Assembly (NCBI RefSeq): GCF_001591545.1
Contig: NZ_BCVC01000001.1
Location: 868,001-932,000, forward strand
Source of the DNA: Lederbergia lenta NBRC 16444
GTDB taxonomy: Bacteria > Bacillota > Bacilli > Bacillales > Bacillaceae_C
Length of the DNA: 64,000 nt
Direction of reading: 5' to 3'
Position 1 is the stretch's first letter; the number at the start of each line of letters is the position of its first letter. Below are positions 1 through 7,099 of this stretch, piece after piece. The position numbers and the translations under genes were made by a program. A model generated the notes under the pieces. That model did no database searches, had not been told where the DNA came from, and worked only from the letters and a program-made list of their open reading frames with translations.

Positions 1-240
1 AGGTCGAATTTCCTTCATACGCGTTTTTAATTGAGACATAGGAATGTTACGAGCACCAAGGATATGCCCGCCTTCATATTCGTTAGGTTCCCTCACATCA
101 ATAAGTTGTGCTTTGCGGTAACCAGCCCGAAATTCCTCTTCATTAAGAGTTTTCAATATTTTCTTTTGGCGGAAGTAATTATATAGAGAAAAAGCGATAA
201 TTGCTCCCAGTAAAACTAGCAACGTATAAACTGCTGTCAA
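1..240 (-). CDS. yqhL: Rhodanese-like domain protein YqhL (3' end outside window)
   Basis: The 80 codons visible on the minus strand encode one N-terminal membrane segment (LTAVYTLLVLLGAIIAFSLY) followed by the beginning of a rhodanese fold (LIDVREPNEYEGGHILGARN). This matches the YqhL family of membrane-anchored, cytoplasmic single-domain rhodaneses. The TTG at 238-240 is chosen because an AAGGGG/AGGA Shine-Dalgarno lies just upstream (about 243-255). The catalytic-loop cysteine would lie beyond the window edge, so enzymatic competence cannot be judged. In B. subtilis yqhL neighbours yqhM-mntR-yqhO; here nrdJ and transposon remains fill that interval. The cellular role of YqhL is not established. 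Confidence 0.85.
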   Translation of the reverse strand, partial: MTAVYTLLVLLGAIIAFSLYNYFRQKKILKTLNEEEFRAGYRKAQLIDVREPNEYEGGHILGARNIPMSQLKTRMKEIRP

Positions 241-523
241 TTTGTTCCTACCCCTTTCTACTAAATGACTCTAATATCTATTATATTCGTGATTGGCTTA
301 TGAATCAAAATTAATTCGTTTGTTTATACATTATTCGACATTATTGTGGCAAAAAGAATTTTTTTATTTTTTTATTAAGACTAAGGTATGCTAAAGCCAA
401 GTCTTAACTAGTATGTATCGCAAATATAAAAGTGCAAATGTAAAGAATGTCGAAAAAAGAGGGTTTTAGTTCATTTTCCCAATATAATCAGTTGTTTACT
501 TAAGAAATCTCCTCTTTTTAAAT

Positions 524-552
524 TTGACAAATTTATCTCGACTCTTTCTATT
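524..552 (+). promoter_or_regulatory. Probable sigma-A promoter of nrdJ
   Basis: A perfect -35 TTGACA (524-529) is followed after 17 bases by a weak -10 (TCTATT, 547-552). Two NrdR boxes lie directly over and downstream of the predicted start, as expected for a repressed promoter. The rest of 241-703 is AT-rich and shows no gene. An inverted repeat AAAAAGAGG (454-462)/CCTCTTTTT (511-519) lies just upstream of the -35. Confidence 0.55.
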
Positions 553-601
553 TTACTATATGTAGTGTGGTTGCTCTATAAAATAATACAATATATTGTG
601 T
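553..601 (+). promoter_or_regulatory. Tandem NrdR boxes (operator) upstream of nrdJ
   Basis: Two 16-bp palindromic sites match the NrdR consensus ACACWATATATWGTGT. Box 1 (553-568, TTACTATATGTAGTGT) matches 13 of 16 and box 2 (586-601, ATACAATATATTGTGT) 15 of 16. Their start-to-start distance is 33 bp, about three helical turns, which is the usual NrdR arrangement. NrdR is an ATP/dATP-sensing repressor of ribonucleotide reductase genes; its own gene is not in this window. No cobalamin riboswitch is visible in the same leader, although the enzyme needs B12. Confidence 0.85.
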
Positions 602-703
602 TTAATGATTGATTTAAGTGGTACAAGTATGGTAACTTAACTTAAGAAGTTATGCATTTAAATAAGGCATCACTGAGATCGATTATATAAAGGAGTTGTT
701 GTA

Positions 704-3262
704 ATGTCTACAGTAGACATAAAAAAAATCAGTTTAAATGTCGATAGGCTGAATGAAGACATTCAATTATTTACACAGGTTCATCCAATTACAGCAGATA
801 TGAAGATTACTCATAAAGGGGTATCGCGGCTTGTAATGCTTGACCGCTATGCTTTTAAGGATACAGAAAAACTCACATTAACGGCTGGTGACTTTGTCGT
901 ATTAACAATTAAGGAAGACCCTAAATTCCCTGCTAGAGGTTTAGGATTCCTTCAATCAATTGACTGGGAAGCAAAAACTGCAACTGTTATTGTAGAAGAA
1001 GAATTCCGAAGTGCACTTGACGAACCAGAAGAAAGAGAATCAGGAATTATTATCCGTCCAATTGATATAATTGAAAAACCCCTTGAAGTTTTCTACGAAC
1101 AGATTGCCAAGCGAAATGCTACGGGACTTGCCTCAGTAGAAAAAACAGAAGAAAAACGACAAGAGTGGTTCGAAAAGTTTTATAACGAACTTTCGAGCCT
1201 TAACTTTGTGCCGGCTGGCCGTGTACTTTACGGAGCAGGATCGGAAACAGAAGTAACTTTTTTCAATTGTTACGTCATGCCATTTGTCGCAGATTCACGT
1301 GAAGGCATTTCGGAGCACCGTAAACAGGTGATGGAAATAATGAGCCGTGGCGGTGGAGTTGGAACGAACGGTTCAACATTAAGACCACGTAATACATTAG
1401 CAAGGGGAGTAAACGGAAAATCTTCCGGTTCAGTATCTTGGCTTGATGATATTGCTAAACTAACGCATCTTGTGGAACAAGGCGGGTCAAGACGTGGTGC
1501 GCAAATGATTATGCTTGCGGATTGGCATCCTGATATTGTTGAATTTATTATTTCTAAAATGCAAAACCCGCGTATTTTAAAATTCTTAATTGAAAATACG
1601 ACTGATCCGGTTATTAAGAAACATGCCAAGGATAAGTTGAAATTTACGCCTCTTACTGATTCCGAGGAAGCGATGTATCAAGGTGTGCTCAATTATCGAA
1701 ATATACCTGGTTTTGGTGGTTTTGATGAAAGAATCTTCCGTGAGGCTGAGGGTAAATTGACTGAGGGTGGTACATATTCTGTTCATAATCCCGAGTTTTT
1801 GACAGGTGCTAATATTTCTGTCTGTCTCACAAAAGAATTTATGGATGCTGTTGAAAATGATGAGGCATACGATTTACGCTTCCCTGATGTTGAAAATTAT
1901 GATGCGGAAGAGATGAAAGCCTATAACGAAGAGTGGCAAAAAGTTGGAGATGTGCGCGAGTGGGAAGAGATGGGATATAAAATTCGCTCATACCGAAAAA
2001 TCAAGGCAAAAGAATTATGGAACTTGATCAATATTTGTGCGACATACTCTGCAGAACCGGGCATTTTCTTTATTGACAATGCGAACGAAATGACAAATGC
2101 AAAAGCGTATGGTCAAAAGGTAGTAGCAACAAACCCGTGTGGGGAACAACCACTTGCCCCGTATTCAGTCTGCAACCTTGCAGCTGTGAATCTTGCTCAA
2201 ATGGTAGATAGAGAAAATAAAACAGTTGATTTTGAGAAGTTAAAAGAAACAGTAAAAATCGGCGTACGAATGCAGGATAATGTCATTGATGCTACACCGT
2301 ACTTCCTAGAAGATAATAAGAAACAGGCACTTGGTGAACGACGTGTCGGCCTTGGCGTTATGGGCCTCGCAGATTTATTAATCTATTGTGAGAAAGAATA
2401 CGGATCGCCTGAAGGAAATGAGCTTGTCGATCAAGTATTCGAAGCAATGGCTACGACAGCTTACCGTGAATCGGTGGAACTTGCTCAAGAGAAGGGTAGC
2501 TTCCCATTCTTAACAGGAAATTCACAGGAAGAAACAATTAGATTACGTGAAGCATTTATTAACACTGGATACATGAAGCAAATGCCGGATGATGTTCGTG
2601 AATCGATTCTGGAAACAGGAATTAGAAATTCGCATCTGTTAACTGTTGCCCCAACGGGATCTACTGGAACAATGGTTGGCGTTTCTACAGGTTTAGAGCC
2701 TTATTTCTCTTTCACATATTACCGCAGTGGTCGTCTAGGCAAGTTTATTGAAGTAAAGGCGGATATCGTAGAAGATTATTTACAAGCAAATCCAGATGCA
2801 GATGCTGATCAATTACCGAACTGGTTTGTTACAGCTATGTCACTTGCACCTGAAGCACACGCTGATGTGCAATGTGTTATCCAGCGCTGGATCGATAGTT
2901 CCATTTCAAAAACTGTAAATGCGCCTAAAGGCTATGCTGTTGAACAAGTTGAACAAGTATATGAGCGTCTATACAAAGGTGGGGCAAAAGGTGGTACAGT
3001 GTATGTGGATGGCAGTCGTGATTCACAGGTACTGACATTAAAAGCTGAAGACAATAGCATGGAAGTTAGTGAACAGCTTGAGTTTAAGCAGCAGCAACCA
3101 GTTGTTTTAGTTGATACTATTCAAGATCTACGCTCAACAAGCGTAACAATTGGTTCTGAACTTGGAAACACATGCCCCGTATGCCGAAAAGGCCAAGTAA
3201 TGGAAATCGGCGGTTGCAATACATGTGACAACTGCAACGCACAACTCAAATGTGGACTATAA
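704..3262 (+). CDS. nrdJ: Adenosylcobalamin-dependent (class II) ribonucleoside-diphosphate reductase
   Basis: This 852-residue protein reduces ribonucleotides to deoxyribonucleotides in the cytoplasm using adenosylcobalamin as radical generator, so it works with or without oxygen. Visible marks are the redox cysteines (FNCYV near residue 190 and SVCNL near 490), the radical-site loop NPCGEQPL (near 480), the phosphate loop PTGSTGTM, and a cysteine-rich tail (CPVC ... CNTCDNC ... KCGL) that re-reduces the active site. The ATG is preceded by AAAGGAG. No intein is present. B. subtilis has a class I enzyme and no nrdJ at this locus, so the gene is extra relative to it. Tandem NrdR boxes lie upstream. 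The 3' end is immediately followed by a Tn7-like right end. Confidence 0.95.
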   Translation: MSTVDIKKISLNVDRLNEDIQLFTQVHPITADMKITHKGVSRLVMLDRYAFKDTEKLTLTAGDFVVLTIKEDPKFPARGLGFLQSIDWEAKTATVIVEEEFRSALDEPEERESGIIIRPIDIIEKPLEVFYEQIAKRNATGLASVEKTEEKRQEWFEKFYNELSSLNFVPAGRVLYGAGSETEVTFFNCYVMPFVADSREGISEHRKQVMEIMSRGGGVGTNGSTLRPRNTLARGVNGKSSGSVSWLDDIAKLTHLVEQGGSRRGAQMIMLADWHPDIVEFIISKMQNPRILKFLIENTTDPVIKKHAKDKLKFTPLTDSEEAMYQGVLNYRNIPGFGGFDERIFREAEGKLTEGGTYSVHNPEFLTGANISVCLTKEFMDAVENDEAYDLRFPDVENYDAEEMKAYNEEWQKVGDVREWEEMGYKIRSYRKIKAKELWNLINICATYSAEPGIFFIDNANEMTNAKAYGQKVVATNPCGEQPLAPYSVCNLAAVNLAQMVDRENKTVDFEKLKETVKIGVRMQDNVIDATPYFLEDNKKQALGERRVGLGVMGLADLLIYCEKEYGSPEGNELVDQVFEAMATTAYRESVELAQEKGSFPFLTGNSQEETIRLREAFINTGYMKQMPDDVRESILETGIRNSHLLTVAPTGSTGTMVGVSTGLEPYFSFTYYRSGRLGKFIEVKADIVEDYLQANPDADADQLPNWFVTAMSLAPEAHADVQCVIQRWIDSSISKTVNAPKGYAVEQVEQVYERLYKGGAKGGTVYVDGSRDSQVLTLKAEDNSMEVSEQLEFKQQQPVVLVDTIQDLRSTSVTIGSELGNTCPVCRKGQVMEIGGCNTCDNCNAQLKCGL

Positions 3263-3281
3263 AAAAGTGTATAGGCCCGTT

Positions 3282-3301
3282 TGTGGCTTTGAAATAAAGT
3301 T
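3282..3301 (+). repeat. Tn7-like right-end terminal repeat, element 1
   Basis: TGTGGCTTTGAAATAAAGTT. It starts with the TGT typical of Tn7-family ends and contains the TnsB-type core AAATAAAGTT also found at 5531-5550 and, inverted, at the two left ends. Confidence 0.75.
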
Positions 3302-3368
3302 GCGATGTTTATAAAAAGGGTGCGAAGAAATACCTCTTTGGATTTATTATCTAAAGAGGTGTTTTTTA

Positions 3369-3510
3369 ATGTCTGAAAGAACTAGAACATCTAAAATAGA
3401 TAAATGGATTAAAGAAGGGCGGGCGTGGCTTTAGGATTGGCTCAGATTAGAAACGTGGTTGAATATTCAAAATGTCTCTTCATCAATTGTGAAGAATTAT
3501 ACTTAAACCT
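3369..3510 (+). pseudogene. tnsA 5' relic, copy 1
   Basis: From ATG 3369 the frame reads MSERTRTSKIDKWIKEGR, then AWL and a stop. Further along in shifted frames, WLNIQNVSSS resembles the W-L-x-I-x-(D/N)-V-x-S stretch of Tn7-type TnsA endonucleases. About 140 bases remain; the catalytic domain is gone. The same N-terminus recurs at 5617 (SNRTRTSRMEKWIKEGR), and both follow a matching leader (TATTATCTAAAG...GGTGTTTTT). Identification as TnsA rests mainly on the better-preserved copy 2. Confidence 0.6.
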
Positions 3511-3592
3511 AACAAGAGATAAAATAAGGAAATAAGTTATAATTAAATGTGAATACAGTAAAGTTTCCTTATTACTATAGAGGTGGAATGAT

Positions 3593-4555
3593 ATGCCTAA
3601 AATTGACAATATGTTAGCAATTTTATGGATGCTTCGTTCAGGTGAAAAAATTACTGCCGAACAAATTTCAGAAAAGTTAGAAATGAATATAAGGACTGTG
3701 TATCGTTATATTGATACACTTTCAACAAGTGGCGTACCTATAATTTCAGAACCAGGACATAACGGTGGATACACTTTATTGAACAATTTTATTGAGGCTC
3801 CTCTTTTTTTTGATTTTGAGGAGCAAACTTCACTATTTCACGCTGCTGTTTTTGCAGAAGAAGCCGGATATTATGGAGGGGAAGCACTAAATAGAGCCAT
3901 TTCAAAACTAAGTAAATACTCAAATCAAGAGCAGGAAACAAAGATAAACCAACATTTAACTAGTCTTGAAGTAATAAGTAGATTAAGTTCTCTCTCTCTG
4001 GAATCCCTTTTGAAGGAGTTGGAGATGTCCGTTACTGACGGGTACTCAGTAAAAATTCTTTACTCTAAGAGTGGCAAAAAGCAATTAAATTATAGATTGG
4101 TCGATCCGTATAGAATTATCTATTGGAATAATAAGTGGTATATGATTGGATTTTGTCATCTTAGGAATAATATCCGTAGTTTTAGAGTAGATCGAATGGA
4201 AAGTCTAATGCTAACCGAAAATAAGTTTAACCGGCCAGAAAATTTTTCAGCACGTGACTTTTTTATGAAAAATCTTCTTCCAACTTTAGAAGATAAGCAA
4301 GGGATTATTTCTTTGGTTATTAATGGGGATAAAAGTGTATTGGCTGATATTTGCCAACATTGGTTTTTAGGACATTATTTACAAGAACGGACTTCAAATC
4401 AAGCAGTTTTTCTTCTTGAAAAAGATATGCTATATACATATGTACCTTATTTACTTTTACCGTACAATAAATCTATTAAAGTTATTGAGCCAATAAATCT
4501 TAAGAAAAGACTTGTTGAAGTTTTGTCTGATTTAATAAAATTTTATCAAGTATGA
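3593..4555 (+). CDS. HTH-WYL transcriptional regulator (cargo of element 1)
   Basis: This 320-residue protein has an N-terminal HTH_11-type winged helix (roughly residues 5-60: AEQISEKLEMNIRTVYRYID) and a WYL domain around residues 140-210 (YRLVDPYRIIYWNNKWYMIG; FRVDRM). WYL domains sense ligands, often nucleic-acid-like or small molecules, and control HTH regulators. Start ATG 3593 follows GAGGTGG. It is followed by a strong terminator and then a DJ-1/PfpI gene in the same direction, a plausible regulator-target pair. It lies inside the Tn7-like element, so it is probably acquired cargo. The regulated promoter and ligand are unknown. Confidence 0.85.
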   Translation: MPKIDNMLAILWMLRSGEKITAEQISEKLEMNIRTVYRYIDTLSTSGVPIISEPGHNGGYTLLNNFIEAPLFFDFEEQTSLFHAAVFAEEAGYYGGEALNRAISKLSKYSNQEQETKINQHLTSLEVISRLSSLSLESLLKELEMSVTDGYSVKILYSKSGKKQLNYRLVDPYRIIYWNNKWYMIGFCHLRNNIRSFRVDRMESLMLTENKFNRPENFSARDFFMKNLLPTLEDKQGIISLVINGDKSVLADICQHWFLGHYLQERTSNQAVFLLEKDMLYTYVPYLLLPYNKSIKVIEPINLKKRLVEVLSDLIKFYQV

Positions 4556-4593
4556 AAACTTCCCTGACGGTAGCTGTCAGGGAAGTTTTATTA
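4555..4593 (+). terminator. Rho-independent terminator after the WYL regulator
   Basis: A perfect 14-bp stem AAAACTTCCCTGAC (4555-4568)/GTCAGGGAAGTTTT (4576-4589) with a 7-base loop is followed by TATTAT. Confidence 0.85.
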
Positions 4594-4631
4594 TAATTAG
4601 GCTATATCAATTGTGATTGGAGTGTTATTGG

Positions 4632-5264
4632 ATGCAAACAAAAAAAGCTTTTCTATATGTATTTAATACAATGTCGGACTGGGAATATGGATATTTAATT
4701 GCTGAACTAAACTCGGGAAGATATTTCAAAAAGGATTTAATGCCTTTAAAAGTAATTACAGTAGGAGCTAATAAAGAAATGATTACTACTATGGGAGGAC
4801 TGAGCATAAAACCAGATATTTCCCTTGATGAATGTACCCTTGAGAGTAAAGATCTTTTAATTTTACCAGGAGGGACTACTTGGAGTGAAGAAATTCATCA
4901 ACCTATCTTGGAAAGAATTGGCCAAGCTTTAGAGCTTGGCACTATTGTTGCTGCAATTTGTGGTGCAACTGAGGCCCTTGCGAATATGGGATACTTAGAT
5001 ACTAGAAAGCATACAAGTAATAATTTAGAATACACTAAAATGGTATGCCCTAACTATAAAGGAGAAAAGTTCTATGAGGTGGGACCTGCGGTATCTGATG
5101 CGAATTTAGTTACTGCATCAGGAATAGCTCCTTTGGAATTTGCGATGGAAGTACTGAAAAAATTAGATGTATTTGCACCAGATACATTACCTTCATGGTA
5201 TAACCTGAATAAGACTCATAAACCTGAATACTTCTTCCAGTTAATGAATTCAATAAATGGATGA
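4632..5264 (+). CDS. DJ-1/PfpI family glutamine amidotransferase-like protein (cargo of element 1)
   Basis: The protein has 210 residues from ATG 4632, which is preceded by GGAGTG at 4619-4624; a TTG at 4617 in frame lacks a better ribosome site. The nucleophile-elbow motif AAICGATEAL (near residue 103) and the strand-turn LLILPGGTTWSE are diagnostic of the DJ-1/PfpI superfamily. Related proteins act as deglycases, chaperones or amidotransferase-like hydrolases; the substrate cannot be told. Pairing with a WYL regulator upstream suggests induction by that regulator. No signal peptide or membrane segment is seen, so it is cytoplasmic. Confidence 0.85.
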   Translation: MQTKKAFLYVFNTMSDWEYGYLIAELNSGRYFKKDLMPLKVITVGANKEMITTMGGLSIKPDISLDECTLESKDLLILPGGTTWSEEIHQPILERIGQALELGTIVAAICGATEALANMGYLDTRKHTSNNLEYTKMVCPNYKGEKFYEVGPAVSDANLVTASGIAPLEFAMEVLKKLDVFAPDTLPSWYNLNKTHKPEYFFQLMNSING

Positions 5265-5360
5265 GCAATAAAATCAACTTTGTTAAAAAACAGATCTGGT
5301 AAATAATTTCTTTGGTAATTATGATGGAACGATCATCAAGCATCAGTTGCTTTTGTTAAA

Positions 5361-5525
5361 GATCGGATTTCAGAAAATGATCAAACTTTTTTATAAAAAA
5401 TGTACAATATTTCACAAATAAAGAATCCGTTTTGATCAATCTTTTTTTCAAAATGGGTTCTTTTAATTTCACGTAAAATTTGGGTTTGTGAAGTATTTTT
5501 GAGCAAACTTTATTTTAAAGCTACA
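5361..5525 (-). repeat. Tn7-like left end, element 1, with three TnsB-type sites
   Basis: About 165 bp, nearly identical (roughly nine bases in ten by eye) to 6767-6930. Read toward the element interior (minus strand) it holds three spaced similar sites: AAATAAAGTTTGCTCA (5500-5515), AAAAAAAGATTGATCA (5433-5448) and ATAAAAAAGTTTGATCA (5378-5394). Three separated transposase sites in the left end is the Tn7 arrangement. The end terminates in ACA at 5525. Confidence 0.75.
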
Positions 5526-5616
5526 TGTTCTATGGCTCTGAAATAAAGTTTAACCGTTTTGAATAAAGTTGTACCGTTTCTTCCCTTTGGGTATCATTAT
5601 CTAAAGGGGTGTTTTT

Positions 5617-5911
5617 GTGTCAAATAGAACAAGAACATCTAGAATGGAGAAATGGATTAAAGAAGGACGAGGTTCAGGCATTGGTGCAAACTGTGGATAA
5701 AGATTTAAGATGTATCCTCAAAAGGTCGCTTACACGCTTAAAAGGAATAAAAATAAATAGGCAGCATGAGTTTTTATCAGATCTAGAACAAAACCACCTT
5801 AATATAACTGAATATTTAGATTTATTTATCGATATTCGAGGACAATTTCCTTATTGACGTTGGAAGAAACAATTGTAATTGCAGATGAGTTAGGTATAAA
5901 GCATCCTACTG
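5617..5911 (+). pseudogene. tnsA relic, copy 2 (frameshifted N-terminal half)
   Basis: Three pieces in successive frames reconstruct the TnsA N-terminal half. GTG 5617 opens SNRTRTSRMEKWIKEGRG; a shifted frame gives RLKGIKINRQHEFLSDLE and IDIRGQFP; another shift gives LTLEETIVIADELGIKHP. These match, in order, the RLKGxKxxRxHxFLSDLE, DIREQFPLL and IAxxLGIKHP blocks of Tn7-type TnsA endonucleases. The sequence after HP(T) runs straight into the ribosome site of the M23 gene, so the rest of the transposition operon was deleted there. Confidence 0.75.
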
Positions 5912-5923
5912 GAGGGATATGAG

Positions 5924-6631
5924 ATGATTGACGCACGTAAGCCGATAATTGTAGAGTTTCCTTTGAGAGGTGAATGGTATTCTCCTAACACGCCGGGAAC
6001 AAAAATTCCGAGTCACGGCACAAACCAATTAGGATCAAGATATGCTTATGACTTTATTCAAGTGGATTGGGAAAGAAAGGGCTGGCCCGCCTATCGCACT
6101 AGTTTGGCGCAATATCTACTTTTTGGGGTTCCCTTAGATGAATATTATTGTTGGGGGCAAGAAGTATTTGCTCCTTGTGACGGAATCATTGTCCAAGCAG
6201 AGGATGGTTATAAAGAACGAGAAAAAACAAAAATGCTTTCAGATATGTCTAAGGCTTTTAAAAATGCCCATTATTTCGATCCGAAAAAAGACGACATACA
6301 ATCAGTTGCTGGCAACTACATTATTATAGAATGTGCCGACAATGTATATGCTGGATTAGTCCATCTTCAAACAGGGTCAATTCAGGTTTCAGTTGGTCAG
6401 CGTGTGAAAAAAGGTGAAGTTATTGGTAGAGTTGGTCATTCAGGTAACTCCTTTGCTCCGCATTTGCATTTTCAACTTATGGATAGTAGTGACATAGCTA
6501 CTGCAAACGGATTGCCTTTTGCCTTTGAACAATACGAACTATTTGAAAATGGCATATGGGAAAAAATAAATAATGGGATTCCAACAAATAAGGATAGAAT
6601 TAGATTTCATATATCTGATGAATGGGAATAA
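5924..6631 (+). CDS. M23 family metallopeptidase (cargo of element 2)
   Basis: This 235-residue protein carries LytM/M23 metal-site signatures: SHGTNQLGSRYAYDF near the start (H31 and D43 are likely ligands) and APHLHFQLMD near residue 185 (HxH). VGQRVKKGEVIGRVGHSGNS is the typical beta-sheet core before the HxH motif. M23 enzymes cleave peptide crosslinks in peptidoglycan. There is no signal peptide or membrane anchor, so export or substrate is unclear. ATG 5924 follows GGAGGG (5911-5916). The gene begins about 13 bases after the broken tnsA and is the only intact gene of element 2. Confidence 0.85.
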   Translation: MIDARKPIIVEFPLRGEWYSPNTPGTKIPSHGTNQLGSRYAYDFIQVDWERKGWPAYRTSLAQYLLFGVPLDEYYCWGQEVFAPCDGIIVQAEDGYKEREKTKMLSDMSKAFKNAHYFDPKKDDIQSVAGNYIIIECADNVYAGLVHLQTGSIQVSVGQRVKKGEVIGRVGHSGNSFAPHLHFQLMDSSDIATANGLPFAFEQYELFENGIWEKINNGIPTNKDRIRFHISDEWE

Positions 6632-6766
6632 ATTAATTTTGTAGAAGTTTAAATATCTGTTACAAAACTCATGGGTATCTTTTATAAAGTGGTCAGCTGA
6701 TAGATTGAATAAAAGCATACAGTGATATTACTTGGAAGTATGTGGCAATCGGGCGCTTTTCTTGAA

Positions 6767-6930
6767 GATCGGGCCTCAGAAAATGATCAAACTTTTTTAT
6801 AAAAATTGTACAATACATCACAAATAAAGTATCCGTTTTGATCAATCTTTTTTCAGAATAGGTTCTTTTAATTTCACGCAAAATTTGGATTTATGAGGTA
6901 CTTTTGAGCAAACTTTATTTTAAAGTTACA
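6767..6930 (-). repeat. Tn7-like left end, element 2
   Basis: Direct repeat of 5361-5525, with the same three spaced TnsB-type sites on the minus strand and terminal ACA at 6930. It is followed by the target duplication TGTTC (6931-6935). Similarity also extends weakly leftward (GCTTTTCTTGAAGATCGG versus GCTTTTGTTAAAGATCGG). Confidence 0.75.
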
Positions 6931-6999
6931 TGTTCAGCAACGTAAAAAGTGATAATTAGACCCGCTTTTATTCGAAAATCATAGCCAATAAAAATATGT

Positions 7000-7033
7000 A
7001 CAGGCGACCCCTCAAAAGGTCGCCTGTTTTTGT
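7000..7033 (+). terminator. Rho-independent terminator, possibly the displaced nrdJ terminator
   Basis: Stem ACAGGCGACC (7000-7009)/GGTCGCCTGT (7018-7027) followed by TTTTTG. It lies just past element 2 and before yqhO. No terminator is seen between nrdJ and element 1, so this may have served nrdJ before the insertions (inference). Confidence 0.8.
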
Positions 7034-7099
7034 TCTATTTGTAAGGGTTTTTCCCTAAAGATAATATAGAGTCTTTTTAAGGGAAGGGTGTGTGGGGGG

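Larger units (their letters stand above)
3282..5525 (+). mobile_element. Degenerate Tn7-like element 1 (right end, tnsA relic, two cargo genes, left end)
   Basis: The right end begins at 3282 with TGTGGCTTTGAAATAAAGTT, 20 bases after the nrdJ stop. The left end (5361-5525) finishes in ...AAAGCTACA; read inverted it starts TGTAGCTTTAAAATAAAGTT, matching the right end at 17 of 20 positions. Between them are a truncated tnsA 5' end, a WYL regulator and a DJ-1/PfpI gene. tnsB, tnsC and a tniQ/tnsD gene are missing, so the element cannot move by itself. Orientation (tnsA end next to the host gene, just past its stop) copies Tn7 at glmS. The 5-bp flanks differ (CCGTT versus TGTTC), so no duplication is seen for this copy. 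Confidence 0.75.
5531..6930 (+). mobile_element. Degenerate Tn7-like element 2 (right end, tnsA relic, M23 peptidase, left end)
   Basis: A 1400-bp unit bounded by a right end (TATGGCTCTGAAATAAAGTT, 5531-5550, first TGT decayed to TAT, second site GAATAAAGTTGTACCG at 5561-5576) and a left end (6767-6930) finishing ...AAAGTTACA. It is flanked by the same five bases, TGTTC, at 5526-5530 and 6931-6935, a 5-bp target duplication as made by Tn7-family transposases. The inside carries a frameshifted tnsA fragment (5617-5911) directly joined to an M23 peptidase gene. It lacks tnsBCD. It lies exactly adjacent to the left end of element 1, so the two form a tandem array. Confidence 0.8.

Noticed and set aside
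454-519. Inverted repeat AAAAAGAGG/CCTCTTTTT as a terminator or operator
   Set aside because: The loop is about 48 bases and it lies upstream of the nrdJ -35; no gene ends there.
241-703. Cobalamin riboswitch before nrdJ
   Set aside because: No B12-box-like sequence or fitting stems were seen; the leader instead holds NrdR boxes.
704-3262. Intein or group I intron in nrdJ, common in reductase genes
   Set aside because: Length is normal (852 residues) and all motifs are contiguous.
5609-5857. An 82-codon open frame as a genuine gene
   Set aside because: It joins a wrong-frame start to a middle piece of tnsA; better explained as a frameshifted relic.
3263-6935. CRISPR or CAST (RNA-guided Tn7) remnants
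   Set aside because: No direct-repeat/spacer array and no cas gene trace was seen; only Tn7-type ends and tnsA pieces.
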